64,000 nt of DNA from Corythucha ciliata (GCA_038030265.1 CM075938.1:51453189-51517188); one strand, 5' to 3'. Counted from the first letter of the stretch, positions 10,613-23,700 are shown. Made by a program: numbers and translations. Notes: generated by a model not told the origin, from the sequence alone.

Positions 10613-13182
10613 CAGTGGCGTGCCCAGGACTTTTTCTTGAGAGGGGTTTTCAAATTACAAAAGTATATGTATAAATAGATAATCTTGTAATACATAAGTA
10701 CAATTCAATTATTTCGAAAAATGAATACCCATAAGGAGGGGAATTTTATGTCAAGATACGCAATATTCAACGAATTCATTTGTCCCTGAGGCTCAGGTGG
10801 GGACCCAAGCAATTGTCATTGGCGTATCGCGTATACCGCCCAGCCATGCCCGGTTGCTTCACTGGGTCCGCAAAAAATTCAACACATTCGGGCTCCACAC
10901 CATAAAACATCCTTGCGAATGTCAAGCCACGTTATAGAGCGAGCAGCATGGCTCGATTCGTCATTCATGCCGTCTACAAAGGCACAAAATAATCAATGAG
11001 CCCGAAGTTTCGCCGTTTCCAATGTGCGGAGCAACAGTTTTTTGGGGTGCCGATAGCCACTTTGATGACGTGAATCATCTGTAGCCTGAAATATTCAGTT
11101 TTGCTATTTTTCGTGTACGAATCGTCAGTTTAGACATTTTCATGGCACAGAAAGCTCAGTTTGGACAATATTGACGTGTGATAATGGTCGATTTTGCCAT
11201 TTTCAGGACACGAATCATCCGTTTAGGGCCTTTTAAAGCGCGAATCGTCAGTTCAACCATTAATGAACCGCTGTAGAGTTGGTTTTACTAATTTTAGGGC
11301 ATGAATGCCAGTTTGGCCATTTTGATTACGTAAACTGTTATTATGGTCATTTCTAAGGCATCAATAGTCAGTGTGATATTTTCCGTGCTCGAATCATCAG
11401 TTTTACCAGTCGAAATGATCAGTTTTGCTGTTTTTAGAGCGATAAATAAAGTCAGTTAAGCTATTTCTAGGGCGCACAGAGTCAGTTTTGCCAATTGCAA
11501 TGCTTGGATTTCCAGTTTGGTCAATTTTAGGGCACTTTTCATGGGGTATGAAATTTATAGGACGCGAATAGGACGTCAAACCAAGGCGATAATGGTCAGT
11601 TAGGGCATTTTTCGCGCGCGACTGGTAGATAGAAGGTGCAATTCTAGCCAATTATAGGCACGAATTTTGACCATTCTTGGCGCGCAAATGGTCAATATGG
11701 ACGGGTTTAATCTGTTGAGGCATTTCCAGGCCGCGTAAGAGTCATTGAGTGGGGAATCGCCAGTTTGGCTATTTTTAGGGCGCGTGAAGTCATTTCGGCT
11801 ATTTTATAGAGTGGTAAATGCCAATTTTTAGGGCGCAAACAGTCATTTTCAGTGCACGAATAGTCAGTTTTGCCTTTTTGGGCGTGATTACAGTCAGTTT
11901 AGCTTTTTTTAGGAAGTGAATTACTGTCAGCCCATCCCTTGAGCAAATCCTGGATCCGCGTCTGAGTACGAGTATGCCATTTTTAGGGTGTGTATAGCCA
12001 GTTTTTTATTTATTTATTTAGCGCACGAATTAGACATTTTTAAGACGTGAAGGCTCAGTTTGTCTACTTTTGAAGCGCGAATGTTCGTTTTTGCCATAAT
12101 CAGGGCAGGAATAATCTGTTCAGCGCTTTTCAGTTTACACACATAAAGTCATTTTTGTCAATTTTATGGCGTGAATAGCCAGTTAGGGAATTTTTAAGGC
12201 GCAAATTGTCAGTTCGCCTTTTTAGGGATTGAATGCCCAGTCTGGCCATTTTTAGGGCCACGTAGGGTCCGTTTTGCCATTTACAGTGCGTGAATAGACC
12301 GCAAAGGCGCGAGAACCGTCAGTTTGGTCAATTTTGGCGCGAGTGTGGTTGATTTTCCCATTTTTCGAGGAGGAATCATTTAGTAAGGCATTTTAGGTGG
12401 GCAAATTGATCCATTTTTAGGACTCTTGAAGTCAGCTTGGAATTTCGCTACTTTTAGCGCACAAATAATCAGTTTAGCTTTTTTCAAGGCGGAATTCGTC
12501 AGTGTTGCCATTTTTAAGACGCGAATGGTCAGTTTAGCCATTCATGGTGCGCCAATAATGGTCGATTTTGCTATTCATAGGTCAGGTATCATCTGTTTAG
12601 GCTATTTCCCTGGGCGCGCATAGTCTGTTTAACCGTTCTTAGCGCGCAAGTAGTCCTCAATCCGAGGCGCGAATTGTCAGTTTGGTTATTTTTACCAGGC
12701 GAATGGTTGATTTAGCCATTTTCAAAGCGCGGGAAGTCAGTTTTGGCTATTTTTATGGCACAAATAGTTGGTTTTACCATTTTGGAGTGCGATTATGGTC
12801 AGCCTAGGATTCTTTATGGTGGGAATAGCTAATTTAGCTATTTTTAGGCAGCGAATGGCTGTGAAGTTGTTTTTAGCAGAATTTCTCAAGCCCCTATATC
12901 TTGAAAAAATCCTGAATCCATGCCTGTACAGAGGTATGAATAGCATTGATGGCGTGGATAGTTACTTAGCGGGGCTAAATTGCTAAATAACGAAATTTTA
13001 GGGTCAAACAAATCAGGTTATCGTTGCTTCGTTGGTTTTGTTTGTTTTTGTTCCTTTACTTTTTTTACTTATTCATTTTATTTAATTTATTTATTTCTTA
13101 TTTTGATCTCTCTACTATGCTGGACTGAAGTACTCTGTGAGGGGTTCTGACCCCCAAAACCCTCCCCAAGGGCACGCCACTG
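10613..13182. mobile_element. hAT-like nonautonomous transposon filled with minisatellite
   Basis: Perfect 13-bp terminal inverted repeats CAGTGGCGTGCCC (10613) and GGGCACGCCACTG (ending 13182) are flanked by the exact 8-bp duplication CTGGGACG at 10605-10612 and 13183-13190. This is the clearest transposon boundary in the window. No transposase is encoded. Nearly all of the inside is the M2 array. The 8-bp duplication and CAG ends point to the hAT superfamily (established for that family). Confidence 0.88.
11090..12990. repeat. Minisatellite, family M2
   Basis: About 60 degenerate units near 30 bp with core GCGAATAGTCAGTTTAGCCA and a TTTTTAGGGC linker. Units vary by small indels. Unit boundaries keep an alternation of T-run and G+C-rich part. 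Confidence 0.88.
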
Positions 13183-13190
13183 CTGGGACG

Positions 13191-16100
13191 GCTGACAGGC
13201 ATTTGATGCGAACAATCTGAGACTATGCAAGGGCCGTAACCTGGGTAGGAGGGGGGGAGGGCGTTATTAGCTTAACAACTGACCCATTCACCTCAGTGCA
13301 TTTTCTGAAAATCATCAAAGCGCCGTCAACAACGGCACTCCAAAGAATTTCCCGATGGAAAACTCTTTGACTATTTTATTTCAGGAAAATTGCAATTTTA
13401 CCCTTAAAAAAAGCAATTTCATGACTGGCAGGGAGCCTCAATCAGGGGCTTCGGTGCCGAAAACTCAAAATCCAAGACTACAGACCCCGAAACAGGTAGT
13501 TTTTCCGGTGAATAAGGCTCGATGCGATTTTTCGTTTTTCGCAACTATTGTAGTCAACCCCTGAAACTTCCAACTCAGCCGCAAGCCCGCGATTTTGTGC
13601 CAAAAAAGTGCAGTTTTGCGGCTCGTGGCTCATTTAATAGCCATTATTAATGTTTGCTTCAAATTTACATAGTAATTTCAACCTCGCGACCCCGCCTCCC
13701 ACCATCCCTCACCAACCCCCACGAAATCACTTCAAGGTTCAATGGAAAAACGATCAGTTGAAAAGTTGCCATGTAGGCATTGATTGTGGAAAACAGCGAC
13801 AAAAAAACGCCACGAGTTATTATTGTCTTAAAGGAATGCTCCCTAATAATACAACAACTTAATGAACACGTACGCTAGTGGAATGTTTTTAAATGACGAC
13901 TTTACACAGTGCGATTTGCATTCGAAAAAAACTTTGAAGCGCGTGGAATTACATTTAGCCGGTCGGGGTGTCCCCGTAGTTCATAGGGAACCCAGGGGAA
14001 GTCAGGGGGGGGGGCGCTTACTGTGCCAAAAGTCGTAGAAATGCAAAGTTTTTGCACCTACGCGTAAGTTATAAAACTGAATTCAACTTTTGACTATTGT
14101 ACAGAAAAGGAAGAATAAATAAAATGTAATAAATTAATAACACACAAAACCAGTTACAGAGCATGAAGGTTTGAATTGAATAAAGAGACCCGGAGCCCGG
14201 AGCGCACTAAAAAGCATTTTTATAGATTTTTTTTTCTCATCAAAAACTTGGGAAATTCGAGCCTCCCTCACGCTTAAAAATTGCCAGTGTGTTTTTTCTC
14301 CCTCAATCTCAGGAATAACAGGACCAGAATTTGTTTTTGCGTGGGATTTTTGGAGAATTTGAATATCGGCAGCCGCTAACGGAAATGTTTTCACCAATAA
14401 CTAACTCGATCAAATATCTTCCTAAGGTTTTAGGCAAATCAAGAGTCAGATTTCCGTTTTTAAAGTCTTTTTTTAAAGAATATTATCGCGGTGTTATCCT
14501 TTTTTATTTCCATGTTTGTTTTTTTCGCGTTTACCCATTTTGGGGGCCGCCGCTATATTACATTTCATTGTTCAAATTCTGGACTTTTTCCAAGTTCAGG
14601 CTATGAAATGTTTTTTTCGCTCGGATTCTGGTTATTCAAATCAAAGCCCCCCCCCCTCCACCCAAACCCCCCAGCTCCGTGGTAAGTTTGTTATAAATCA
14701 ACGAGGTTTAAGGGGAAGCAATATAACGTTTAATTTTAAACTCATAGGGCTATTTTTTTTTTCAGAAGTATTTTATCAGTTTCTGAGTTGACCTACTGCC
14801 CGAAAAGAATTCACTGTCGGTGGGTGGATGGCGGTGGGGAGGGAGGTTATTTTAGTCTCTTTTTTTTCGCTGCGAACACTTTTTTGTGTGTGTGTGTGTC
14901 CGTTCAAGTTTGAAAAGAAATTGGCAAACGAACCAAAGAGCCAATATTGTATGTACCCCCGGGTGCGGGTTGCTCAGTCGGCTAGCTAACTGTGGGCCTT
15001 TTGAAGGCGACCTTTCAGGATATTTAGACAGAGCCTGAAACGCCTAAAAGGGAACTCATCCGATTAGACCGGGCTTAATCTACTGAAACTAATTAGTTCC
15101 AGCGAATCACTCAGTGCCGAAAAAAAAAGAAGTGTTTTAATCCACTAATACCTCCTGTCAATCGAAAGAAAAGAGTGTGGGACATTTCGAAAATCTTCAA
15201 GGACCATGTCCTTTTTTTGAAAAAGAAACTGAACGACCGAACATTTGTGAATCAGTCGACATTTCTAAATACAAAAATATAATTGTGCAATGACCTCCTC
15301 CTACTGGAAGAGCTTAGCGAACAAAACGGGGGCACCATTTTGTAATTATTAGAAAAAAATTGTTTAAATAAATTTGAATGAAGCTAGAAATAAGAAATAC
15401 AGTTTTGTAGTTTCTTTTTTAAAAACGAGATCCCGCGAGAAAAGAGCAGGTGAGCTACAAGTTTTACCCTCAAGAGAAAGAGAAAGACCACTTGGACAAT
15501 TAACCAGGTGCTTTGAGAGGAAAGTTGAAGGCTCATCCTTCCATTCTAATCCCTGACAGTGTTTGAACACAAGTTTCAATGCAGTTTGTTTCATCGGAAT
15601 AAAAAAATATATTAATTTCCCTTGGAAGTTGCGTTGTTTAAATTTTCTTTTTTTAACTCCGGAAGCCGTTTGATTGCAATAAAATAACGGCTTCTCGTCG
15701 TTTAGACGCACTGTGAGAAAATTCTCAAGACAGCTGGAAACACGAATTGGCAACCTGGTTGCCAGCTGAGACCTGCCCTCCCTTCAACACCCCCGCCGAT
15801 TATAGACTTCCTGGATGTCCCTAGGGCAGATAACCCGGTGATGCTGTTGTGCCGATGGGGGGGGGGTGATGGGGAGGGACCTGCTCTCACTAGTAGCTTT
15901 CGAGAGAAGAAAACAGGTTTTTGAAATGTTGGCCTTTTCCTCGGTTATACCCAGGTACCTCGAGACGTGCATTGTCCCTTTTTTTTTCCTCCTCCCTCCA
16001 CGCGGCGGGGATGGCATACTCCACCTCGACCAAATAAGGCTTTGAGGTGTGCACAAATAAAAAAAAAAAAAAAAAATGAAGTCTCTCCCCCTGTAAACGC

Positions 16101-16985
16101 GCCTCACAGTTCAATCCCGGCAATATTATGTTATTTTTGCGAAATAATTACAGAACCGGGGTCCTTCAAAACAAGATCAATACCAGAGTTTTTTTTCTTT
16201 TTTCGGGAAAGAAATAACTGTGTCACCCTGGGGGGTCCCACACGAGTTTTTTCTCACCCTCAGACCCCACCCCACCACCGTAATTCCCCACGGCACCAAC
16301 AGATGCAACACTGCAAGTTAATTTCGTGACGTCCTTTCCAACCCCTTTCCACACTATTAACCTTAATTATTGTTTAACGCCTCTTCAAGTAAATGCGAAA
16401 GTAAAAACAACCTGTTTTTACTTTTCACTATTGTTCCGTTTTTTGTCTCTTTTGTTTCATTATTGCGTTTGAAATTCACATGTTATAATTGTTTTTGTTC
16501 TTTTTTTTTTGCGAGCAAGTGGGTGAAATGAGCGCACACCGGTTGGTTTTTTTTAACAAAAAGAAAAGATTACGAAATTTGCTAATTTTGATAATCGACC
16601 TTGGATTTCCATTAGAAACTTTTAATCAATTAATTAAGAAATAAAAAGCTTTCCTGCATGGTACGACAGAGGCGTAACGAGAGCATAGCGGTCCACATAG
16701 TGGCTGGTGAGAGGGAAAAGAATTATAAGCGTGTGAGATTAAACGATGCGTGGTCTAGGACTGATGTTGAGCTATTCACGTTTCTTTTGCCCATGAATTG
16801 CTAAATTCACCCCGCAGACTAACGAATTCATTTAAAAGAAGAAGAAAAAAGGCATCTAGCGGTTTTCAACGTACGGAAACAGAAAAAGCGAGAAAATGTC
16901 AAATTCTGGAATTGAAGTGAACTTGTTATGGGACGCTTGACAATGGAACCAAAAAAGTGTCCAACTGTCCAGTCGGGAGTGCCTA
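13191..16985. other. Putative intron sequence, no gene recognised
   Basis: Poly-pyrimidine and poly-purine patches and a (TG) run near 14886. A 129-codon open frame on the - strand at 15364-15753 has no recognisable domain, no splice context and simple composition, so I do not call it a gene. Confidence 0.45.
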
Positions 16986-16988
16986 ATT

Positions 16989-17194
16989 TACTGACCAGAG
17001 GGTATTCTCTACTGACCAGGCACTTCAAATGCTCAGATCGAGCTGAAACTTGGCATACAATTCACGCGTGGGTCAGTGCGACTTGTCGTCAAATTTGATC
17101 CCGATCGGTTCAGGAAAACTCGGGAAATCCAAGTTTCAGCTCGATCGGAGCATTTGAAGTGCCCCGTCAGTAGAGAAAACCCTCTGGTCAGTAG
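16989..17194. repeat. Foldback element with about 75-bp arms
   Basis: TTTACTGACCAGAGGG at about 16988 and the following CACTTCAAATGCTC and CGAGCTGAAACTTGG blocks recur in reverse complement up to about 17194. There are only a few mismatches and a loop of about 55 nt. There is no open frame. It sits 30 bp from an M3 array. Family unknown; MITE-like. Confidence 0.75.
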
Positions 17195-17224
17195 GATTTT
17201 CCAGCATTTCCAGCCTAATCACAG

Positions 17225-17560
17225 TAATGAACCAACCACAGCAAAGGTCCAACCACAGCAATCATCTAACCACAGAAAAGCTCCAACCACATCAACGCTC
17301 CAACCATAGCAAAGCACTCAACCACAGGAAAGGTCTAACCACAACACAGCTCCAACCATTGCAAAGGGCCAACCACAGCAAATGTCCAACCACACTAAAA
17401 CTCCACCCAAAAAGAAGGCCGACCACAGCAAAGGTCCAACCCCAGCGTCCAACCACAGCAAAAGTCTCAACCACATCAATGGCCCATCCACAGAAACGCT
17501 CCAACCATAAGAAAGCTCTCAACCACAGGAAAGGTCCAACCACAGCAAAGCTCCCAACCA
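17225..17560. repeat. Minisatellite, family M3, left part
   Basis: Repeats of CCAACCACAGCAAAG (15-16 bp). Because the unit is close to five codons, it gives a long open frame reading QPQQRSNHSK-like repeats. I treat that frame as a by-product. Confidence 0.9.
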
Positions 17561-19002
17561 GGATTGTGCCTTCTTCCCGCCCCGGTGGAACGCCCTTTAG
17601 GGCGGCAGTACCGGGAATGCTGGATTGAGCGGCCGGGAAGTGACCCGTCACGTGCAGGTCCTGGTTATCTCCTCCCCAATCCCCGTCCGCCGTGCCAGCT
17701 GGTCAAAACTGACACGTTACCGGTGTAGACCGCTTGGCGGTGGGGAGTTTTACAGGTAAAATGTGAGGTGGAGAGTGATACCCGTATTGTTCGGAAAGAG
17801 GGGGGGGGGCACTGGGACCTAGAGCTCAGAGATTCCGCGGACGGAAACAAGCGGCGGTCTGGAGATGCGGTGGTCACTGGTTCTCTAGGTCCCAGTACTT
17901 TGGGCATCCGAGGCCGAGAGTTGGCTGGTGGAAGGGTCACCAACATTTGCCATTGTTGGGCCTGTACCCCAACGGTGGTATCAGGCGTTAGCGAAGGCGA
18001 GGAAACGACGGGCCGACGATTTTGTTGCGACGAGAAGACGTGGTATTTCGAGGGATTCGCCACAGGTCCCTGATGTCTCGATAGAGCGGGCAGCGGAAGA
18101 GCACATGCTCCGCCGTTTCGGCCTCGCCTCCGCATGGGCAGTCGGGGTTCTCTCGGCGGCGGTGGTTGAAGGAGCCGTGTCCTGACAGTAGTTGCACTGC
18201 TGGGTAGCTGAGAAAGCGCCACTTCCATCGCAGGCGCTCCTCGATCACTGGGATGACGTCGTGGGTGAAACGGCCAGTGGTCCCGTTGTCCCATTCGCTC
18301 TGCCAGCGAATCAGAGCTGCTCGATGGCATTGTTTTCCGTACTCGACTGATTCGAGATCTGTAGGCATGGGGGCCAGCCATTGGGAAAGTTGATGGTCGG
18401 TCCCTAAGAGGCGGGCTCGTGTGGCAGTTCGGACGTCCAACTCCAAGTCGAGTGGCAGGACTCCAGCCAGGACGTGGAGGGTCAAATGTGCCGTAGTGCT
18501 ATAGGCGTTGGCGAGGAAGCGGGCGTTGGATCGTGCGCGCTTGTTGACGGTCCGTTGGGCGTGCTGCCGGCCACCAGGTGACACACGCGTATGTGATGCG
18601 TGGAAGAAAGACGGCCTTATAGTAAACGAACCGCCTCTGAAAGTCGGGCCACCATCTTCGGCCCGATATCCCTCGGAGGAAATCGCAGCTGGCGGTGACT
18701 GTGCGCGCCAGGTACGCCAGATGTTGTGTTGGCCGTCCCGAACTCCATAGCGTGACTCCTAAATAGTGCACGGGGTGCACAAGCGGCATATGTTTCGGTT
18801 GGAGGTGGTCCGAGGGTGCCGCTGTGACGGGAAGTGCTGGGACCCTCGGAGAATCGGCGACTGCCGCACCAGGCTGCGACGATGTCGTCGACTCGGCGAA
18901 ACTCGCATCGGAGCGTCTGACGATCATGAGCGGTGAGGACAATGGCGAGGTCGTCGACGAAAGCAGCGGCTGTTAGACCAGCTGCTTCGAGCTCGCGGAG
19001 AA
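17561..19002 (-). pseudogene. R1-group LINE fragment, RT to 3' end, frameshifted
   Basis: On the - strand, fragments in three frames give the second half of a non-LTR retrotransposon protein. Near 18910-19000 is the reverse-transcriptase active-site box AFVDDLAIV. Near 18800-18500 is the thumb region with HYLGVTLW. From 18580 to 17990 is the C-terminal region with WQSEWDNGTTGRFTHDVIP, a GHGSF segment and a Cys-His cluster CPCGGEAETAEHVLFRC. These features are known for the R1/TRAS clade. Endonuclease and early RT are missing (5' truncation at about 19002) and at least two frameshifts are present. The rest to 17561 may be 3' UTR without a poly(A) tail. AAAGCTCCCAACCA flanks it at 17547-17560 and 19003-19016. 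This may be a 14-bp target duplication or simply repeat phase. Confidence 0.85.
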
Positions 19003-19480
19003 AAAGCTCCCAACCACAGGAAAGGTCCAACCATAGCAAAAGGTCGAACCACAGAAAAGGTACAACCATAGCAAAAGGTCAAACCACAGCAAAAGCTCCG
19101 ACCACCGCAGTGATCCAACCACAGCCATGATCCAACCACAGCAAAGTTCCAACTACGGCAACGCTCCAACCGTAGCAAAGCTCTCAACCACAGGAAAGGT
19201 CCAGCCACAGCAAAGCTCCCAACCACAGGAAAGGTCCAACCACAGGAAAGGTACAACCACAGCAAAGCCCCAACCACACCAAAAGTCTCAACCACGGGAA
19301 AGCCCCAACCTTAGCAAAGCTCGAACCGTATCAAAGCTTCCAACCACAGGAAACGTCCAACCACAGCAAAAGGCCTAACCACAGCAAAGGTGCAACCACA
19401 CAGCTGAGGTATCATCCACAGGAAAGGTCCAAACACTGCAAAGCTCCAACCACAGTTGAGCTTTAACTACAATAGAGCTC
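19003..19480. repeat. Minisatellite, family M3, right part
   Basis: Continuation of the CCAACCACAGCAAAG array that is interrupted by the LINE fragment at 17561-19002. Confidence 0.9.
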
Positions 19481-20686
19481 CAGTCTTGGTCAAGCTTCCC
19501 TTTTTTTCTCTCTTTTCTTCCTTTTCTTGACTTTTGAAGTCCTGGCCCTCAACTCCCAAGGAAAACCGGGCACGGTGATAAAGGACCCATTGCCCCCCCT
19601 CTCTCGTCGACAGTCCTGCAAACTGCATTTCTCAATTGAGTATGGTCTGAGGGGCTCACGGATAGCATTAAGAATCAAAAATGTGACGTTTCTGAAGTTT
19701 CCGATAAATTTTTATGGTGGGTGTCTCAGTCTCAACCTTGAGGATATGGAGACAAGTTCACGCCCCCCCCCCCATGGAAATCGCTTGCCCCCTCCCCCCC
19801 CCTCGGTGAGAATCCCACCACCAGTGAACCCTTGACATCACGCGGTTGTGCTTTCTCCTGTGGCGAGGGCGGCCAATGCCAACGTTTCTCAACCGATGGC
19901 TGCGATGGTCCGCCCAGTCTAAAGTTTTTAAAGAGAATTTGGTACTTAAGTGAACTTTCTAAACACAAGTCGACATACAGATAGTGAAACTGCTGACACA
20001 AGTAATGAAATAGTTCAAGTGCCAAGATTACATATCTAGCTTGACTTGACTTTGGCCTTGACTGTTCGGGAAATAAAAGTCGCCATCATTAATGAATTCA
20101 AAGGTATTTCTCACTTAATTTGAATCGAGAACGTCCTTACTTCTTCTGTATGTTTGTCGCATACAATTGTGTTGCTTCCCCCCCCCCTCCAGCGACCCGG
20201 TCGCCCCAACATAAAATTCCATTAAAACCGGTAAGACAGAGTTTGTCGATCGTTATGGGTGAGGTGGGGTGATTGCTTCGTCCAATCGGACATCCGCACC
20301 GCGCGGAAACTACTCCCTTGAGGGACACATGCGTGTCTCTCTCTGGTTGACACTGGCAATAAGGCCATAGCGCCGGGTACAGAGATAGAAAAAAAAATTG
20401 TATATCTAAATAATGAAAATACAATGAATAATGTAAAAGAAAACGCCATGGTCGTTTTCGCCTGGGTTTGGGAAGAGGACGAAACACCAAAAATCCCTGC
20501 ATTGTCTAGTTTGGGAAAAAATTACCTCCAAAGCGAATAAAAATGATTAAAGCTGTTTAATTTAGTACACTGCGGGGAGGGAGGGTGGGTGCCTCGATCA
20601 TGCTGCTAGAAAGTTTTCATTATTAAATAGGGAAAAATTATATACCTTTAAACACAGGATTTCTCTCTATCACAACTAATATCGTC
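19481..20686. other. Putative intron sequence, no gene recognised
   Basis: Several C-runs and short open frames without motifs. Confidence 0.4.
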
Positions 20687-20712
20687 ATGTTTTTGTTTTG
20701 TTTCAGGTAAGT
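20687..20712 (+). promoter_or_regulatory. Recursive-splice (ratchet) site
   Basis: A T/G-rich tract, TTTTTGTTTTGTTTCAG, is joined directly to GTAAGT, so an acceptor and a donor abut at 20706/20707. This is the consensus of zero-length exons used to remove very long insect introns in steps (established in Drosophila). It lies 11.2 kb after the candidate exon 9429-9470 and 16.4 kb before kinase exon 37068. Confidence 0.6.
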
Positions 20713-20797
20713 GGTCGCTTTCACTTCAAAAAAGTCTTCCCGTAGAGTTCTAACTCCTTATAGACAAAGTAATTTATTTGTCGAGTACAATCAAGTG
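20707..20797 (+). other. Possible recursive-splice exon
   Basis: A second consensus donor, TCAAGTG|GTAAGT, lies 91 nt after the ratchet acceptor. All three frames between the two contain stops, so it cannot be an ordinary coding exon. It fits an exon used for definition and then removed, or a noncoding or poison exon. Confidence 0.4.
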
Positions 20798-23700
20798 GTA
20801 AGTACCCCCCGAAAAGCGCTTTTGACCTGTGTCCAAAATTGATAATGGATAATGGCACTTTTTTTTTTTTCACCGTGATGTATAGTGCAATACGATACCA
20901 CGGCGTTATTAATAGATTTCTTATAGTTTGCCCAAGCGCTGCGTTGGTATGTGGGAAACGGGGGAGGGGGGTGAGGCTGTTTTAAGGCCTACTTCCCACA
21001 CGTACGCTAGGAAGAATTTATATTCTGTTTATCATTGAATATCTTTCCTCGTTCCTTTTATTCTATACTTTTATTAAAATGGTATTTACTGATTAATAAA
21101 AATACTAGTAAGGCACTCTAGATCGCCTTGCCTTCACTGGGACGCTTCGCGGTCGTCCTTCTTTTATTTCATTTTCCCTGTTATGCATCTTTAAGTGCTC
21201 TATCGCTTAAGAAACGCGTAAAAAAAAAAAATTGTAGGAAGTTTTATTTTCCTCCTCCTTTGTACTAAAATTATACCTGCCGTACAGATTATCTTGATCC
21301 TTTTCGGAAAAAAGGCGGGTGTCTGAGCTAAATTAAATATAATTATCGAAGGTTTAAAGGTCGCCAGTAAAAATTCAGTGGCTTCCCTGTAATATTACAT
21401 TTGGCCGAATCCAACGCATTTAAAATACACGTCGAAACAACTTTTTCCAACCATCGACTGAGAACCTTGACACCCGGCTATAAAAGGGCCGTTAATTTGT
21501 ATTCAATACAAAAAAAAAAAGAAACGCCGGCGGGTTCCTAGTCCGGATTATGACTGCCATTAATGAATTTTGTGGATTTAACCCACACCTCATTCGCATT
21601 CTGCGAAGACACTCGAAGGCACAATCAGATACAATCCCTGGTGGTTTGGGGGGAGGCTTCCTAAGGCTTTTTCCGCGATTATACAGGCGCAAAAAAAATC
21701 ACAAAAAAATAAGCTTAAAATAAAATTGCGGGTTATGATCGTGTCCGCCTCAAGACTTAAGCAAAACTATTTTTTTTTTTTTAAGGAAGCGTAACAAAGG
21801 ACGCTCGTAACCATTATGTTTTGCCCAGAAAAGAAGTGAAACTTTTCGTCATTCAGAAAGAAAGTGAAAAGAGCACCTTCAAAAATGATGACTCGGTAGA
21901 AGTCTGGGCTTAGCCCCCCCCTCCCCGCCTCCTTTCACGTTCTATAAAGAAGCGGAATTGCGATTATGAAATGTATCATTTGTAGGTCAATTTAAGATGT
22001 AAGACACTTGATGAGGCCGGGGGGGGGGGAGGCAAAAAGGAATGTATTATTTGAATGATAACGGATGTTAAAAAGTGAATAAGGGGAGAAAGGTCATCGT
22101 AAAATGTCCCACCTATGGGGGGGGGGGGAGCTCGTCGCAGCGGGTACAATTGTATTATGTATTTGCGTGGGCGGAGGTTTTTTCCAGCACTTTGTTCAGT
22201 TCCGCATTCTCCGCAAAAAAAAACGTTTATGTGCTTTATAAAGATGAAAGAAAGGATGAAACTTTTCATAATTAAAACATCGCCCGTAAAAAAAAAAAGT
22301 CATGGGTGGGAGGGGCACGAAAGTTTTATCGATCTTGTCAAGTAAATTAGACAGTTGTTTCCCCTGATACGGTCGCTTCATTATCTGAGTTTCTCAATTA
22401 CTATAATCCGTTTAAACCTTCTTTTTAAACGAGGAAATTCGATTTAGTGCGTATTATACGACCAGTCAATAGCTACCCCCCGCCCCCGCCACCCCATGCC
22501 TAACCACGAACGAGATAAACAGGGCTCATAGTGCCATCTCATCTCTTTCAAACCCCCATCGTTTTTCGTCAAGGTTTGACAGACTATCACTTCCGGACAC
22601 CCTTTTTGTTTTCCATTTCACTCTTTTTTGATTTTCAGACACGCGATCTCTTCATCCTATACGGTAATTGTTCTTCACTTTACCCCTCGTCGCCCTTTTA
22701 CATAGTTGTATTTCAAACTATTCCCTCTTTTGGAAAGCTGCCTTTTCGGAAACGGACGGGCTTTTCCCAGTAAAAGCTGGATTTCACCCTAACCACAAAG
22801 GGCCACAACCATGCCACTTAGATTCGAGGAATTTCGTTTGGCGCTCTGGTGCGTGCAGGGCCGAGCGAAAAGCTTGGGTGTCGCGCAAAAGGCTGCTAAC
22901 AACTGGGTCTTGATTCGGTATAGTTCGCAAGGGAGCAAGCGGCATGGGTTGCTCGGACTGACAACCGCGAAAATGAGGAGTGTATAGCGAGAATGTATAA
23001 TACACACACATAAATTTGTATACGCTCACAAATGGGGCAGTCAGCAAGTTTGACAGCGCCAGAGGGTGTGTGGAGGGAGGCCGAGGAAACCGCGGAGCAC
23101 GTGACTGGTGTGAGTGACACCAACGCGGTGCATAGGTTTGACTATAGCACTTTATCGTAACGATATGATATCTTTATTCCGCGACTTCTTGAATGAGAAC
23201 GGAACCTCTGTGTGGGCTAAGCATCCCGTCAAGGTTGCTCAACCAAGAAGACATGCGCACAAGAGATCGCGCGTTCAATGGCAGCAATCAGACATTATCA
23301 GTTCACCTCTTGGTGGCCTGGAGACCGATAATTCTACTTCTAAACTCACTAAACTTCCCGGCGAGATCTCTGGATTTAACCTCTCAAACTGATTATTCGG
23401 CCCTGATTTTCTCGTAAAATCAACAACACCGGTCCAGGGGTGGTTTTATAGGGGGAAGGGCGCCACCCTCGGAGAAATGAGGGGGAGGGGGAGAGAATGA
23501 GAAAATAAGGGAAAGTGAACGGATAAAATAGTGGAGAAAAGAGAAAGATGATTGGCTGGGTGGATGAGCAGGCAAATCCATGAAACTTCGTGCTTGGAAG
23601 ATCCAAAACCAACGAAATTTGTCTTTTTGAGGAGCCCAATCCAAGGAATTGGATCCCTTGCCACGCAATGTTCACCAAATCTTCAAACCAAACGATCGAA

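Noticed and set aside
15364..15753. 129-codon - strand open frame
   Set aside because: No recognisable motif, simple composition and no neighbouring splice signals; chance length in AT-rich DNA.
17227..17628. 133-codon open frame with QPQQRSNHSK-like repeats
   Set aside because: It is a translation of the 15-16 bp minisatellite, whose length is near a multiple of three; no start context or splice sites.
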